DNA of 59,029 nt from Oceaniradius stylonematis (GCF_003149475.2 NZ_QFWV02000005.1:33390-92418); one strand, 5' to 3'. Positions 1-9,293 are shown, counted from the first letter of the stretch. The notes: a model not told the origin generated them from the sequence alone. Translations and numbers: made by a program.

Positions 1-703
<703 letters not shown>

Positions 704-717
704 CTAAACGGTCAAGC

Positions 718-1599
718 TTACTCGGCGAGGTTCGCCAGGGTGCGGCGCGCCTCGATCGTCGCGATCAGCGTGCGGTTGGCTTCATCGAGATCGTCGCGCG
801 CGGCAGTCAGCCACGCGTCGTAGTCGGCCTCGCTGACGACGCGCACCGCGATCGGCATGTAGGCATGGTCCTTGCCGCACAGTTCCGAGCACTGGCCATA
901 ATAGAGCCCCTCGCGGTCGGCGTGGAACCAGGTCTCGTTCAGACGGCCCGGCACGGCGTCCATCTTCACGCCGAAGGCCGGAATGGTCCATGAATGCAGG
1001 ACGTCGGCGGCGGTCACCAGCAGGCGCACCGTCGTGTCCACCGGCACGACGAGTTCGTTGTCGACGGCCAGAAGGCGCGGATAAGCGGCCTCGTCTTCCT
1101 TGCCCAGGCCGGCGCGGTCTTCGTCACGCAGCAGAATCTGATCGAAGGCAACCTCTTCGCCGTCCTCGGTCTGGTATTCGTAGCCCCAGTACCACTGATA
1201 CCCGATGGCCTTGACGGTCATGGCCGGTTCGCCGGGCGGCGAGTACTGCTTGGTCAGAAGCTGGAAGGACGGCACGGCCAGAAGGATCAGTATGACGATC
1301 GGTCCGACGGTCCAGATCACCTCGATTGTCGTGTTGTGGCTGACGCGCGAGGGCACCGGATTGGCCGAGGCGCGATAGCGGATCATCACCCAGGCGAGAA
1401 GGCCCAGAACCAGGAAGACGATCGGCACGAGGAAAACGAGCGTGTAGCGCTCGAACCAGGCGATTTCTTCCATGATGCCGGTGGCGGCCGGCTGAAAGCC
1501 CAGTTGCCAGGGCTCGGGCTGCGCGGCAAAAGCCACGATCGGCGCCGCAAAAGTTGCAAAGGCTGTGGCGCACAGGCGGCGGGTCGTCTTCATCAACAC
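718..1599 (-). CDS. ctaC: Cytochrome c oxidase subunit II
   Basis: Subunit II receives electrons from cytochrome c through its CuA centre and passes them to subunit I. The 293-aa product has a signal peptide (cleavage near residue 26), two transmembrane helices (about 50-72 and 93-113) and a periplasmic cupredoxin domain. The CuA ligands are visible in VLHSW and in CSELCGKDHAYM. The chosen start is GTG at 1599, because GGGAG sits 7 bases upstream; ATG at 1593 is also possible but its spacing is long. It lies immediately before ctaD on the same strand, the usual order. Confidence 0.96.
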   Translation of the reverse strand: MLMKTTRRLCATAFATFAAPIVAFAAQPEPWQLGFQPAATGIMEEIAWFERYTLVFLVPIVFLVLGLLAWVMIRYRASANPVPSRVSHNTTIEVIWTVGPIVILILLAVPSFQLLTKQYSPPGEPAMTVKAIGYQWYWGYEYQTEDGEEVAFDQILLRDEDRAGLGKEDEAAYPRLLAVDNELVVPVDTTVRLLVTAADVLHSWTIPAFGVKMDAVPGRLNETWFHADREGLYYGQCSELCGKDHAYMPIAVRVVSEADYDAWLTAARDDLDEANRTLIATIEARRTLANLAE

Positions 1600-1921
1600 G
1601 CTTCGTCTCCCAACATGTCACTGGAGGCCGTTGACTGCCCTTTCCAGTTCGGCGGCTTAGAACCATAATAAATGACGCGCCGCAACTGCGACAGTGGGTT
1701 AATTGTGCGTCATATCGGCGCTCACGGGCGCCGGGGCAGCGTTTGGCGGCTGCGGCATGCCGGACCTGCCTCATCGGATGGGATCTTCGCCGCCGCCCGG
1801 CCTTTCGCCTTTATTTCGCCCGGTTGGACCGATTTGTGAACGCGCGACGCCGTATCAATTGGCGTCCGCGCGTCGTAAAAACGGGCGCAATGTGATTCGC
1901 GACGACAGACAGGACCCTGCC
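1600..1921. other. Intergenic region between ctaC and the IalB-like gene
   Basis: This is the only gene-free stretch over 300 bases in the window. It separates divergent genes and must carry both promoters. An AT-richer patch around 1665-1700 and another around 1845-1895 are visible, but I could not match a well-spaced -35/-10 pair in either. Open frames crossing it are continuations of flanking genes or antisense shadows. Confidence 0.5.
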
Positions 1922-2452
1922 GTGGTTGTTTTCCGCCGGATTTCCCGCTTTGCACGCAGCATCGCCGCGCTGGCCCTTGTTGCGCTGGCAATAGTCGCGC
2001 TGCCGTCCACAGTTCATGCCCAGCAGGATACGGTGCGCGGCGAATATGGCTGGTGGCAGCTCAGATGCTCGACGCCGGCGGGCGCGCAGAACGAACAGTG
2101 CGTCCTGATCCAGAACGTCGTCGCCGACGACCGCCCCGAGCTCGGCCTGTCGGTGGTCGCCTTCAAGACTGCCGACCGCACCGCGCAGATCCTGCGCATC
2201 CAGGTGCCGCTCGGCGTGCTGCTGCCCAATGGCCTGGGCCTGCATATCGACGGCAACGATATGGGCCGGGCCTATTTCGTGCGCTGTTTCACCGATGGAT
2301 GCTATGCCGAGGTCATCCTGGAAGACCAGTTGCTCAACAGCCTGAAAGCGGGCACCGAGGCGACGTTCACCGTCTTCGATACGCCCGAGGAAGGCATCGG
2401 CATACCGGTGGACCTCGGCGGCTTCACCGAGGGGTTCGAGGCGCTGCCCTGA
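1922..2452 (+). CDS. Invasion-associated locus B (IalB) family secreted protein
   Basis: A 176-aa exported protein. The N-terminus has arginines followed by a hydrophobic stretch (ALALVALAIVALPSTVHA) and a likely cleavage after AHA. The mature part has the IalB-type pattern: GWWQLRC near the start, paired cysteines, CVLIQNV, PLGVLLPNGLGLHIDG and RCFTDGC. The start is taken as GTG 1922, because AGGA lies 8 bases upstream; the frame is open further upstream but without a signal peptide. IalB is named for erythrocyte invasion in Bartonella, but the family is widespread in free-living Hyphomicrobiales, where its role is unclear. I infer only a periplasmic or outer-membrane protein. Confidence 0.85.
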   Translation: MVVFRRISRFARSIAALALVALAIVALPSTVHAQQDTVRGEYGWWQLRCSTPAGAQNEQCVLIQNVVADDRPELGLSVVAFKTADRTAQILRIQVPLGVLLPNGLGLHIDGNDMGRAYFVRCFTDGCYAEVILEDQLLNSLKAGTEATFTVFDTPEEGIGIPVDLGGFTEGFEALP

Positions 2453-2543
2453 CCTGCCGGTGAGCTGGCGGCGGGGCTCGAAACCGGGGCGCCGGCGCCT
2501 TATGTCTGCTCCAGCATCGTTCCCGTTACCGAAAGGCGCCGCC

Positions 2544-3962
2544 ATGCAGACCGGCCTGATTTCCCGTTTCGACATGTCCGAGGACCGCCTGAGGGCCCTT
2601 GTCGCCGACGCCTTGCGGCAGTCCGACGATGGCGAACTGTTCGTCGAGTACCGCGAATCCGAAACCCTGATGTTCGACAATGGGCGGCTGAAGACCGGCT
2701 CGTTCAACACAGCCTCAGGGTTCGGTCTGCGCGCGGTGGCGGGTGAAGCGGTCGGCTATGCCGAATCGGACGATCTTTCCGAAGCCGCGCTGAAAAGGGC
2801 CGCCGGTGCGGTCGGCGCGGTCACGCGCGGCCATTCCGGCACCTATTCGGACGCACCGCCGCGCACCAACAAGAAGCTTTACGGCGACATGAACCCGATC
2901 GGCGAGCCGTCGTTCGAGGCCAAGGTCAAGCTGCTGCAGCAGATCGATGCCTATCTGCGCGGCAAGGACGATCGCGTCCGCCAGGTCTCGGTGTCGCTGG
3001 CGGCCACATGGCAGATGATCGAGATCCTGCGCGCCGACGGCCATTTCGCCCAAGACATCCGTCCGCTCGTGCGCGTCAATGTCTCGGTGATCGTCGGCGA
3101 GGGCGACCGGCAGGAAACCGGGTCGCACGGCATGGGCGGGCGCCAGTCGTTCGGCGACTTCATCGCTACCGAGAACTGGCAAACAGCCGCCGACGACGCG
3201 CTGCGCCAGGCGCTGGTGAACCTCGAGGCTCGCCCGGCGCCGGCCGGCACGTTTGACATCGTGCTCGGCAATGGCTGGCCCGGCGTGATGTTGCATGAAG
3301 CCGTCGGGCACGGGCTGGAAGGCGATTTCAACCGCAAGAAGCAATCGGCGTTTGCCGGGCTGATGGGCGAACAGGTGGCGGCCAAGGGCGTGACCGTGGT
3401 CGATGACGGCACGATCGAGTCCCGCCGCGGCTCGCTGACGATCGACGATGAGGGCACGCCGTCCGGCTATAATGTGCTGATCGAGGACGGCAAGCTGGTC
3501 GGCTACATGCAGGACCGCCAGAACGCGCGGCTGATGGGCATGAAGCCGACGGGCAACGGAAGGCGGGAATCCTATGCGCATGTGCCGATGCCGCGCATGA
3601 CCAACACCTACATGCTCGGCGGCGACAAGAGGCCCGAGGAGATCATCGCCTCGGTCGATGACGGCATCTATGCGGTCTCGTTCGGCGGCGGCCAGGTGGA
3701 CATCACATCGGGCAAGTTCGTCTTCGCCTGTACCGAGGCCTACAAGATCGAAGGCGGCAAGATCACCTATCCGGTCAAGGGCGCGATGCTGATCGGCAAC
3801 GGGCCGGACGCAATGCACCGCGTGTCGATGATCGGCAACGATCTGGCGCTCGACAATGGCATCGGCACCTGCGGCAAGGGCGGCCAAGGCGTGCCGGTCG
3901 GCATCGGCCAGCCGCATCTTAGAATGGACCAGATGACGGTGGGCGGCACCGAGGCAGCCTGA
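2544..3962 (+). CDS. tldD: Metalloprotease TldD
   Basis: TldD pairs with TldE/PmbA to form a zinc protease that degrades unfolded peptides and matures some RiPP-type peptides. The 472-aa product has the normal family length. The zinc motif HExxxH is visible as HEAVGHG at about residue 251, followed by GLEGDFNRKK and the C-terminal family block ending GKGGQGVPVGIGQPHLRMDQMTVGG. The ATG at 2544 is chosen because homology begins there; the frame stays open upstream to 2460. No tldE is present in the window. Location beside ctaC/ctaD is common in this order. Confidence 0.96.
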   Translation: MQTGLISRFDMSEDRLRALVADALRQSDDGELFVEYRESETLMFDNGRLKTGSFNTASGFGLRAVAGEAVGYAESDDLSEAALKRAAGAVGAVTRGHSGTYSDAPPRTNKKLYGDMNPIGEPSFEAKVKLLQQIDAYLRGKDDRVRQVSVSLAATWQMIEILRADGHFAQDIRPLVRVNVSVIVGEGDRQETGSHGMGGRQSFGDFIATENWQTAADDALRQALVNLEARPAPAGTFDIVLGNGWPGVMLHEAVGHGLEGDFNRKKQSAFAGLMGEQVAAKGVTVVDDGTIESRRGSLTIDDEGTPSGYNVLIEDGKLVGYMQDRQNARLMGMKPTGNGRRESYAHVPMPRMTNTYMLGGDKRPEEIIASVDDGIYAVSFGGGQVDITSGKFVFACTEAYKIEGGKITYPVKGAMLIGNGPDAMHRVSMIGNDLALDNGIGTCGKGGQGVPVGIGQPHLRMDQMTVGGTEAA

Positions 3963-3996
3963 GCGCCCGCTGCGGCACGAAGCCCCGCGGCCTCGT

Positions 3997-4797
3997 TCAA
4001 CCGGTCTCGAACAGCGCCAGAACCTGCTCGCGATACTTGCGGCCGACAGGAATGGATGATCCGTCGCTGGTTTCGACGAGCAGCTTGCCGTCGGTGCGCA
4101 CCAGGCGCCGCACATGGCATTTGCGCACCCACCAGGAGCGGTGCACGCGCAGACCATCGAGGCCGGTCAGGTCGCGCTCTGCGTGGCTGAGCTTCATCAG
4201 GACGAGCGCCGATCCGAGCGGCGTCGTCACCTTCACATAATGGTCCTGGGCCTGCACCGAGATCACGTCCATGCCGATCCGCTGGGGCAGTTTTTCAAGA
4301 ACGGCCGAGGGTACGGGCGCGCCTGTTCCGGCGGTCGCAACGGCTTGCGGTTCGGGCTCGTCGCCACGCGCATAGCGGTAGGTGAAGGCGACGATCACCG
4401 ATATCGCCAGCGCATAGGGCAAAACCTCGACAAACTCGGCCGGAAAGCCGCTGCCGAAAAACGCCGCTTGAACAAGACCGTTATAAGCGGCGATCGGCAG
4501 GGCGGCTGTGAGTGAACCGAGCAGCAGCGCCAGCGGCGGCGAAAGGCCGGCCCCCTCGGCTGTGACCGTCGTCAGCATCGAGACGAACAGGCCAAGCGCG
4601 AAACTGCCGACAACCACCAGCGCCCAATAGAGCGTCCTTTCGGCGAGCGACATCGTGCCGAAACTGTCGAACGGACCGGCAAGGCCGAGAATGGCAATGA
4701 TGCCGGCCAGCACGGCCCAGAACCGGGCGGAGCGGCCGAGACCATGCATTTCGCGCAGCGTGAACGCCAACGGCCCGTCGTTCGCGAACTTGTCCAT
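3997..4797 (-). CDS. Membrane-anchored LytTR-domain DNA-binding protein
   Basis: A 266-aa protein with two parts. Residues about 20-150 contain four hydrophobic helices (beginning ARFWAVLAGIIAILG, LYWALVVVGSFALGL, ALLLGSLTAALPIAA and VLPYALAISVIVAFT). The C-terminal 100 residues are a LytTR DNA-binding domain: ISVQAQDHYVKV, GLRVHRSWWVRK and a final IPVGRKYREQV. There is no receiver domain, so it is not a response regulator; the membrane part probably senses the signal or sequesters the domain. It is divergent from the ABC export genes at 4879, separated by 81 bp, so regulation of those genes and of itself is likely but inferred. A longer start at 4854 is possible; neither has a strong ribosome site. 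Confidence 0.85.
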   Translation of the reverse strand: MDKFANDGPLAFTLREMHGLGRSARFWAVLAGIIAILGLAGPFDSFGTMSLAERTLYWALVVVGSFALGLFVSMLTTVTAEGAGLSPPLALLLGSLTAALPIAAYNGLVQAAFFGSGFPAEFVEVLPYALAISVIVAFTYRYARGDEPEPQAVATAGTGAPVPSAVLEKLPQRIGMDVISVQAQDHYVKVTTPLGSALVLMKLSHAERDLTGLDGLRVHRSWWVRKCHVRRLVRTDGKLLVETSDGSSIPVGRKYREQVLALFETG

Positions 4798-4878
4798 GCG
4801 GTTCACGTAATCGGTCTTGCGGGCCTGCGCAACGCGATGGTTTTCGCTCTGCATCGACCATTTGCATGGGGATGAACA

Positions 4879-5787
4879 ATGGATGCGATGACGGGCCGGA
4901 CCGCGACGGTTCCGGCGATCAGCGCGCGCGGCCTGGGCAAGCGCTTCGGCCGCATCGAAGCGCTGGCCGACCTTTCCCTGGAGCTGCGCCGGGGCGAGGC
5001 GCTGGGACTGATCGGCACCAACGGCGCCGGCAAGACGACCGCCCTGACATTGCTGCAGGGGCTGAGACGGGCAGACACAGGAAGGGCCGAAATCTTCGGC
5101 CATCCGGCCGGTTCGGTGGCGGCGCGCCGCCATGTCGGCATCACGCCCCAGAACGCCGACTTTCCCGAGCAGATGTCGGCGCGCGACGTTCTGGCCTACG
5201 CAGCCGCACATTTCGAACGGCCCCAGCCGGTCGGCGAGCTTGTCGCCGCGTTCGGCCTGGAACGGCTGGTCGACCGCCGCATGGACGGGTTCTCCGGCGG
5301 CGAGTTGCGGCGCGTCGCATTGGCCCTCGCCTTTGTCGGCAATCCCGACCTGGTGTTCGCCGACGAACCCACCGCCGGTCTCGACACCGGTGGGCAGGAC
5401 ATGTTCAAGGCCTATGCGCGCGCCTATGTCGAGAGCGGCGGCAGCCTCTTGCTGACATCGCATCATTGGGACGAGATCGAGCATATCTGCGACCGGATCG
5501 TGATGATCGACCGCGGCCGGCTTTTGCTCGAGGGGACGCTCGACGACATCCGCCGGAATGCCGGGCGCAACCGGATCAGCTTCAGAATTGCCGAAAGCGC
5601 GCCCGTGCCGTCTTGGCTGGACGAACACTTCCAACGCGAGGGCCAGCGCTGGAGCGGTGTCTCAGCCGACAGCGATGGCCTGGCCCGGCGCCTCATCGCC
5701 GACCTGCCGGCCCTGCAGGACGTTCACATCGAACCGCTCGACCTGAAAGAAACCATTGCCCAGATGCAAATGGAAAGGACGATCTGA
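4879..5787 (+). CDS. ABC transporter ATP-binding protein (ABC-2 export type)
   Basis: A 302-aa nucleotide-binding subunit. Walker A is GTNGAGKT (residues 46-53), the signature is FSGGELRR, Walker B is LVFADEPTAGLD, and a switch histidine lies in LLLTSHHWDE. A C-terminal extension of about 85 residues follows the ATPase core, as in the CcmA/drug-exporter class. GGGGA sits 7 bases before the ATG. The stop overlaps the permease start by one base, so the two are translationally coupled. Substrate unknown. The divergent LytTR regulator is the likely controller. Confidence 0.92.
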   Translation: MDAMTGRTATVPAISARGLGKRFGRIEALADLSLELRRGEALGLIGTNGAGKTTALTLLQGLRRADTGRAEIFGHPAGSVAARRHVGITPQNADFPEQMSARDVLAYAAAHFERPQPVGELVAAFGLERLVDRRMDGFSGGELRRVALALAFVGNPDLVFADEPTAGLDTGGQDMFKAYARAYVESGGSLLLTSHHWDEIEHICDRIVMIDRGRLLLEGTLDDIRRNAGRNRISFRIAESAPVPSWLDEHFQREGQRWSGVSADSDGLARRLIADLPALQDVHIEPLDLKETIAQMQMERTI

Positions 5788-6521
5788 TGGCCATCCTTCG
5801 CGCCAACCTGGCGCTGACATTCAAGCGCCTTCTCCGCCAGCCCGGCTTCTGGGTCCCGACCATCCTGTTCCCGGCCATGCTCTATGCATTCTTTGGCGCA
5901 CAAAACGCCGGCGGCGGCATCGCCGCAGTCTATGCGGCGGCATCTTTTGCGGTCTATGCGGTTCTCGGCGTTGCGTTCTTCCAGTTCGGCGTCAGCATCG
6001 CCGAGGACCGCCAGAGCGCGTTTGCCGTCTGGCAGCGCAGCCTGCCGGCGCGGCCGTTCGCGTCATGGACGGCGCGGCTTTGCGCCGCGCTGGTCTTCTC
6101 GATCGCCGCCGTCGCGCTCGTACTGGCGACGGCACGTCTGGTCGGTGACCTGCATATCGACGCGGCCACCCAGGCACGGCTTCTTGCCGTCTGCCTGATC
6201 CTTGCCGTGCCGGCGACCTTCATGGGTACGGCGCTCGGCTATCTCGCATCGCGGCATTCGGTCGTCGCGGTGGCCAACCTGATCTTCCTTCCCATGGCCT
6301 ATCTTGGCGGGCTGTGGGTGCCGCCGCCCGCCCTGCCCCCGCAGATCGACGCCATCTCGCGATGGACGCCGACGCGGCACATGGGCGAGGCGGCATGGGC
6401 TGCGGTCGATGGCCGTTCCATTCCGCACACGAGCGTCGCGGCGCTGCTGGTTTTCACGTTGGGCTTTTTCGCGCTGACCTGGCTTGCCTACAGTTGCGAC
6501 AGGCACGCACGGTTCGGATGA
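5787..6521 (+). CDS. ABC-2 type permease
   Basis: A 244-aa membrane subunit with six predicted helices, partner of the ATPase it overlaps by one base. It begins MAILRANLALTFKRLLRQPG, has the typical FWVPTILFPAMLYAFFG first helix, and near the end has MAYLGGLWVPPPALP, the conserved ABC-2 loop before the last helices. It most resembles small-molecule or drug efflux permeases of the DrrB/NodJ class; the cargo cannot be read from sequence. Confidence 0.9.
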   Translation: MAILRANLALTFKRLLRQPGFWVPTILFPAMLYAFFGAQNAGGGIAAVYAAASFAVYAVLGVAFFQFGVSIAEDRQSAFAVWQRSLPARPFASWTARLCAALVFSIAAVALVLATARLVGDLHIDAATQARLLAVCLILAVPATFMGTALGYLASRHSVVAVANLIFLPMAYLGGLWVPPPALPPQIDAISRWTPTRHMGEAAWAAVDGRSIPHTSVAALLVFTLGFFALTWLAYSCDRHARFG

Positions 6522-6530
6522 TCGGGCCGC

Positions 6531-6740
6531 TCAGGCCGGCCGGTCCACGCCGCGTCTGGTGAACTCGGCCTCAAGCCGCTTCTCCAGATCGACCAGATCC
6601 TGGGGCAGCGGCAGGCCCTCGGCCTTCATCTGCTCGAGTTCGAGATGGACCTGCATCAGCAGTTCGGTCGCATCCGCCGGCTGGTTCTCCATCTCCTGAA
6701 AGAGCATGTTCAGCCGTGTGATCAATCCCTCGAATGCCAT
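6531..6740 (-). CDS. Small hypothetical protein, 69 aa
   Basis: An unrecognised, acidic, mostly helical protein beginning MAFEGLITRLNMLFQEME and containing LLMQVHLELEQMKAEGLPLPQDLVDLEKRLE. The start at 6740 is chosen because GAGAGGA lies 9 bases upstream; a longer frame to 6785 lacks a ribosome site. It is convergent with the ABC permease, with a 9-bp gap. The heptad-like spacing of leucines suggests a short coiled coil or a helical hairpin that binds a partner. No function is proposed. Confidence 0.65.
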   Translation of the reverse strand: MAFEGLITRLNMLFQEMENQPADATELLMQVHLELEQMKAEGLPLPQDLVDLEKRLEAEFTRRGVDRPA

Positions 6741-6823
6741 GACCGCCGGTCCTCTCGTTGCGTCCTGCAAGATGGACCACAGCACGAGTGCCCGTCATTG
6801 ACCAGTGTCAAAGCAAAGGGGTG

Positions 6824-7900
6824 TCAGCGCACCAGGTTGCGGCCGGCGCTCTTGGCTTCGTAGAGCTGTTGGTCGGCGCGCTCGAACAGCGTGTCGATAT
6901 CGTCGCCATCGGCCCAGTTCGACACGCCGAACGACACGGTTACCGTGCCGATCGGCTTGTTTGTCTTTGAGGTGACTAGGCGCGCGCCTGCAATCCCTTC
7001 CTTGACATCTTCGAGCAGCGCCCGCGCCGTCTCGATGGTGATGTTGGGCAGAATGATCGCGAATTCCTCGCCGCCATAGCGGCTCACCGTGCCGTGCTCT
7101 TTCAGCTTGCTGTTGATGAACGTGCCGACGAACTTCAGGATCTCGTCGCCGATCTGGTGGCCGAAGCGGTCATTGACCGACTTGAAGTGGTCGATGTCGG
7201 CAATCGCGAAGCTCATCGGCTGCCTGAACGTTTCGGCATGCGCCAATGCCGAGGCAATGGCGTGCTGGAAAAAGCGGCGATTGTTGAGACCCGTCATCGG
7301 GTCCTGCATCTCCGCCCTGCGGGACTGGCTGAGCTTGTCCTGCAGGCGAATGATTTCTTCCTGCGTCTCGCGCAGGCTTGCCGAGAGCTGCTGGGTCTGG
7401 GCGCGAACGCGCTGGTTTTCGCGAATCATCAGCGCGATCACGGTTTCGACCTCGGCGGCGGTCGATGCCTCGCTCAGCGATTTGGTGGTGTTGTCGATCG
7501 CGCCCTCGTAGCGCTCGGTCGTCTGCAGATAGGAGCGGATGAAGGTCTGTACCTCCTCCATTTCCTTGCGCAGGCCCTCGTCGGCCTGCATCCGCGCGAT
7601 GTCGCCATTCGTGTCGGCCTCGATGATTTCGCCGTTGAGCGCCGACAGATCGTAGACGCTGGGCTTTGCGCCGCCGGCCATCAGGCTTTCGATGCGCTCG
7701 TTGAGCACCAGGCTCGAACCGGCGGCGTAGGTGTACCAGACCTTGAACGTGTCTGGCTCGGGCGGCGTGCCGTGCGCTTCGGCCAGGCTCAGCGCTTCGG
7801 CGGCGAAGCGGAACGGATCGTCGTTCGTCCCCGAAGCAGGCCGGGCGGCTGCGGATTTTGCGGTCGAACGTGCTGACATCGCTTTGGCGCTTTCAATCAT
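6824..7900 (-). CDS. GGDEF-domain diguanylate cyclase
   Basis: A 358-aa soluble protein. The first 180 residues have no recognisable sensor fold but contain FKVWYTYAAG and a long helical segment rich in Glu and Gln (about 130-190), probably a coiled coil that dimerises the enzyme. The C-terminal GGDEF domain has DPMTGLNNRRFF, ADIDHFKSVNDRFGHQIGD and an intact active site RYGGEEF near residue 275. The product-inhibition I-site (RxxD) is not present: the equivalent position reads KEHG. It probably makes cyclic di-GMP without feedback control by that site. There is no transmembrane segment. Confidence 0.93.
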   Translation of the reverse strand: MIESAKAMSARSTAKSAAARPASGTNDDPFRFAAEALSLAEAHGTPPEPDTFKVWYTYAAGSSLVLNERIESLMAGGAKPSVYDLSALNGEIIEADTNGDIARMQADEGLRKEMEEVQTFIRSYLQTTERYEGAIDNTTKSLSEASTAAEVETVIALMIRENQRVRAQTQQLSASLRETQEEIIRLQDKLSQSRRAEMQDPMTGLNNRRFFQHAIASALAHAETFRQPMSFAIADIDHFKSVNDRFGHQIGDEILKFVGTFINSKLKEHGTVSRYGGEEFAIILPNITIETARALLEDVKEGIAGARLVTSKTNKPIGTVTVSFGVSNWADGDDIDTLFERADQQLYEAKSAGRNLVR

Positions 7901-7933
7901 GACTGGACGTCGTGATCCTCACTTGGAACGGGA

Positions 7934-8497
7934 TCACGCGACCTTTATGCCTTCGGTTCCGGGTTCGGAGACGAGCTGATCGACCGAGCCGATCGCCCAT
8001 TTCTTGATCTGCTCTTCGAGTTCGCCGTTCAGAGCCCGCAGCTTGTCCATTTCCTCGACCATCTTGTTCTTTTCGGCCTGCTGGAACTGTTCGAGCTTTT
8101 CCTGAAGCAGCTTGTTGTTCTCGCGCACGGCCTGATAGTCGTCGCCGATATGGGTATCGACCTTGGCCACGGCCTCGGCGACGCGGCCGTCAAGCCGGGC
8201 CTCCATCTCGGCAAGCTGTTCTTCCAGACGACGCAGTTCGCCGGCTCGAACGCCCGACGCGGTGAATATGACGGCGAAACCGCAGATGACGAGAAGCGCG
8301 ATCGGGACGAGAGCGATCGCATGCAACGTGTCGGCCAGTGCAGCCGATCCGACATTGAACGCGCCCAGTGCGAGGACTGCGGCCGATAGAACCGCCAGAA
8401 CGGCGCAGACCATCTGGACGAGCGCAAGAAGCTTGCCCGAACCGGCCTTTTTCGGCGCGTCCGACGCGTCTTTCTTCTTGCCACCTTTACCGGCCAT
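7934..8497 (-). CDS. Inner-membrane protein with C-terminal coiled coil, 187 aa
   Basis: Not recognised as a named family. After a basic, Lys/Gly-rich N-terminus (MAGKGGKKKDASDAPKK) there are two transmembrane helices (about 25-48 and 58-80) and then about 90 residues of strongly charged heptad-like sequence (LRRLEEQLAEMEARL, LLQEKLEQFQQAEK, MVEEMDKLRALNGELEEQ) ending GTEGIKVA. The start at 8497 is chosen because AAGGTGGG lies upstream and because the N-terminus before the first helix then has a normal length. The coiled coil probably lies in the cytoplasm. A candidate promoter is listed at 8666-8693. Confidence 0.75.
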   Translation of the reverse strand: MAGKGGKKKDASDAPKKAGSGKLLALVQMVCAVLAVLSAAVLALGAFNVGSAALADTLHAIALVPIALLVICGFAVIFTASGVRAGELRRLEEQLAEMEARLDGRVAEAVAKVDTHIGDDYQAVRENNKLLQEKLEQFQQAEKNKMVEEMDKLRALNGELEEQIKKWAIGSVDQLVSEPGTEGIKVA

Positions 8498-8665
8498 GTA
8501 AGCCCACCTTGCAGACCGAACGAACGACAGGCGGCCACTTTGCAGATGCGCCGCCCCGGCTGGAAAACCACCGGCATCGATTCCGCGAGCGCGCTGCCCG
8601 AAGGCATCGCGTCCATCCTGCGGAATGCAGGCCGTTGTCCCCACTGACCAAACGCTATGCGGGTC

Positions 8666-8693
8666 GTCTTAAGGAAGCGTAAAATGCCGTCAA
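8666..8693 (-). promoter_or_regulatory. Candidate sigma-70 promoter for the 187-aa membrane protein
   Basis: On the minus strand TTGACG (8693-8688) is followed after 16 bases by TAAGAC (8671-8666). It lies between the XRE gene stop and the membrane protein start, about 170 bp upstream of that start. The -10 match is weak, so this is only a candidate. Confidence 0.3.
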
Positions 8694-8725
8694 ATTTCAG
8701 TCATCTGGCGGCCGTCGTGCGGGTT

Positions 8726-9115
8726 TCACATGCCGTCGAGGCGGGCCAGAACCTGATCGATGCTGCCAGTCAGCTTTTCCACCTGGCCGCGCAATTCGAT
8801 CAACTGTTCGCGCGCGAGCATGACGTCGGACCTTGCCGGCGGCGCCTCGCCGGGCGACTCGCCCAGCCCGTTGATCAGCCATGTCGGCGACACGTTCAAC
8901 AGTCCGGCCAGCATGAACAGCTTGTTGGATCGAGGTTCGGAACGGTCGCTTTCCCAGTTCTGCAGCGTGGCGGACTTGACCCCCAGCCGCCGTGCCAATT
9001 GCGCCGTTGTCAATCCAGCCGTCTCGCGCGCCGAAACGATGCGGCCACCGAGCGTGTCATCCATGCCGGCACCGTCTGCATCGGCATTCATGCTGGGTTC
9101 AAACGGCGACATCAT
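8726..9115 (-). CDS. XRE-family (Cro/CI-type) helix-turn-helix regulator
   Basis: A 129-aa DNA-binding protein. The HTH_3 domain runs about residues 20-78: GGRIVSARETAGLTTAQLAR, RLGVKSATLQNWESDRSEPR, SNKLFMLAGLLNVSPTWLIN. The last 30 residues (LIELRGQVEKLTGSIDQVLARL) look like a short dimerising coiled coil. The ATG at 9115 is preferred because GGAG lies 9 bases upstream; two further ATGs lie close by. It is divergent from the ABC genes at 9375, and two perfect inverted repeats lie in the gap, so autoregulation and control of the exporter are plausible. Confidence 0.88.
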   Translation of the reverse strand: MMSPFEPSMNADADGAGMDDTLGGRIVSARETAGLTTAQLARRLGVKSATLQNWESDRSEPRSNKLFMLAGLLNVSPTWLINGLGESPGEAPPARSDVMLAREQLIELRGQVEKLTGSIDQVLARLDGM

Positions 9116-9199
9116 GGGTTGGTGCTCCATTGCGGGCTGGCGGGGATCATTGGACGGACGGTGCGGTCGGGCATGTCCGATTGCGACACGCACATGACC

Positions 9200-9247
9200 G
9201 TTAGCAACCAAAGACAGGCGGCAGGCATGCCGAGACCGGGTGCTAAC
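9200..9247. promoter_or_regulatory. Inverted repeat GTTAGCA / TGCTAAC (possible operator)
   Basis: Perfect 7-bp arms at 9200-9206 and 9241-9247 lie 34 bases apart in the gap between the XRE regulator and the ABC ATPase. The 8-bp palindrome GGCATGCC lies between them at 9224-9231. This could be a spaced operator for the adjacent HTH protein. Assignment rests on position only. Confidence 0.35.
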
Positions 9248-9271
9248 ATCGCCTCGGGCATTATGTCCAAT

Positions 9272-9293
9272 CGCGGACCGGGCACCGTCCGCG
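9272..9293. promoter_or_regulatory. Perfect dyad CGCGGAC-N8-GTCCGCG
   Basis: A 7-bp perfect inverted repeat with an 8-base loop, centred about 92 bp upstream of the ABC ATPase start. It could be a second operator or a leader hairpin. It lacks a following T-run, so it is not a terminator. Confidence 0.35.

Noticed and set aside
2715-4157. Long open frame on the minus strand (480 codons) opposite tldD
   Set aside because: It is the antisense shadow of tldD in GC-rich DNA. Its translation is rich in Arg, His and Asp with no fold pattern, whereas the plus strand matches TldD end to end.
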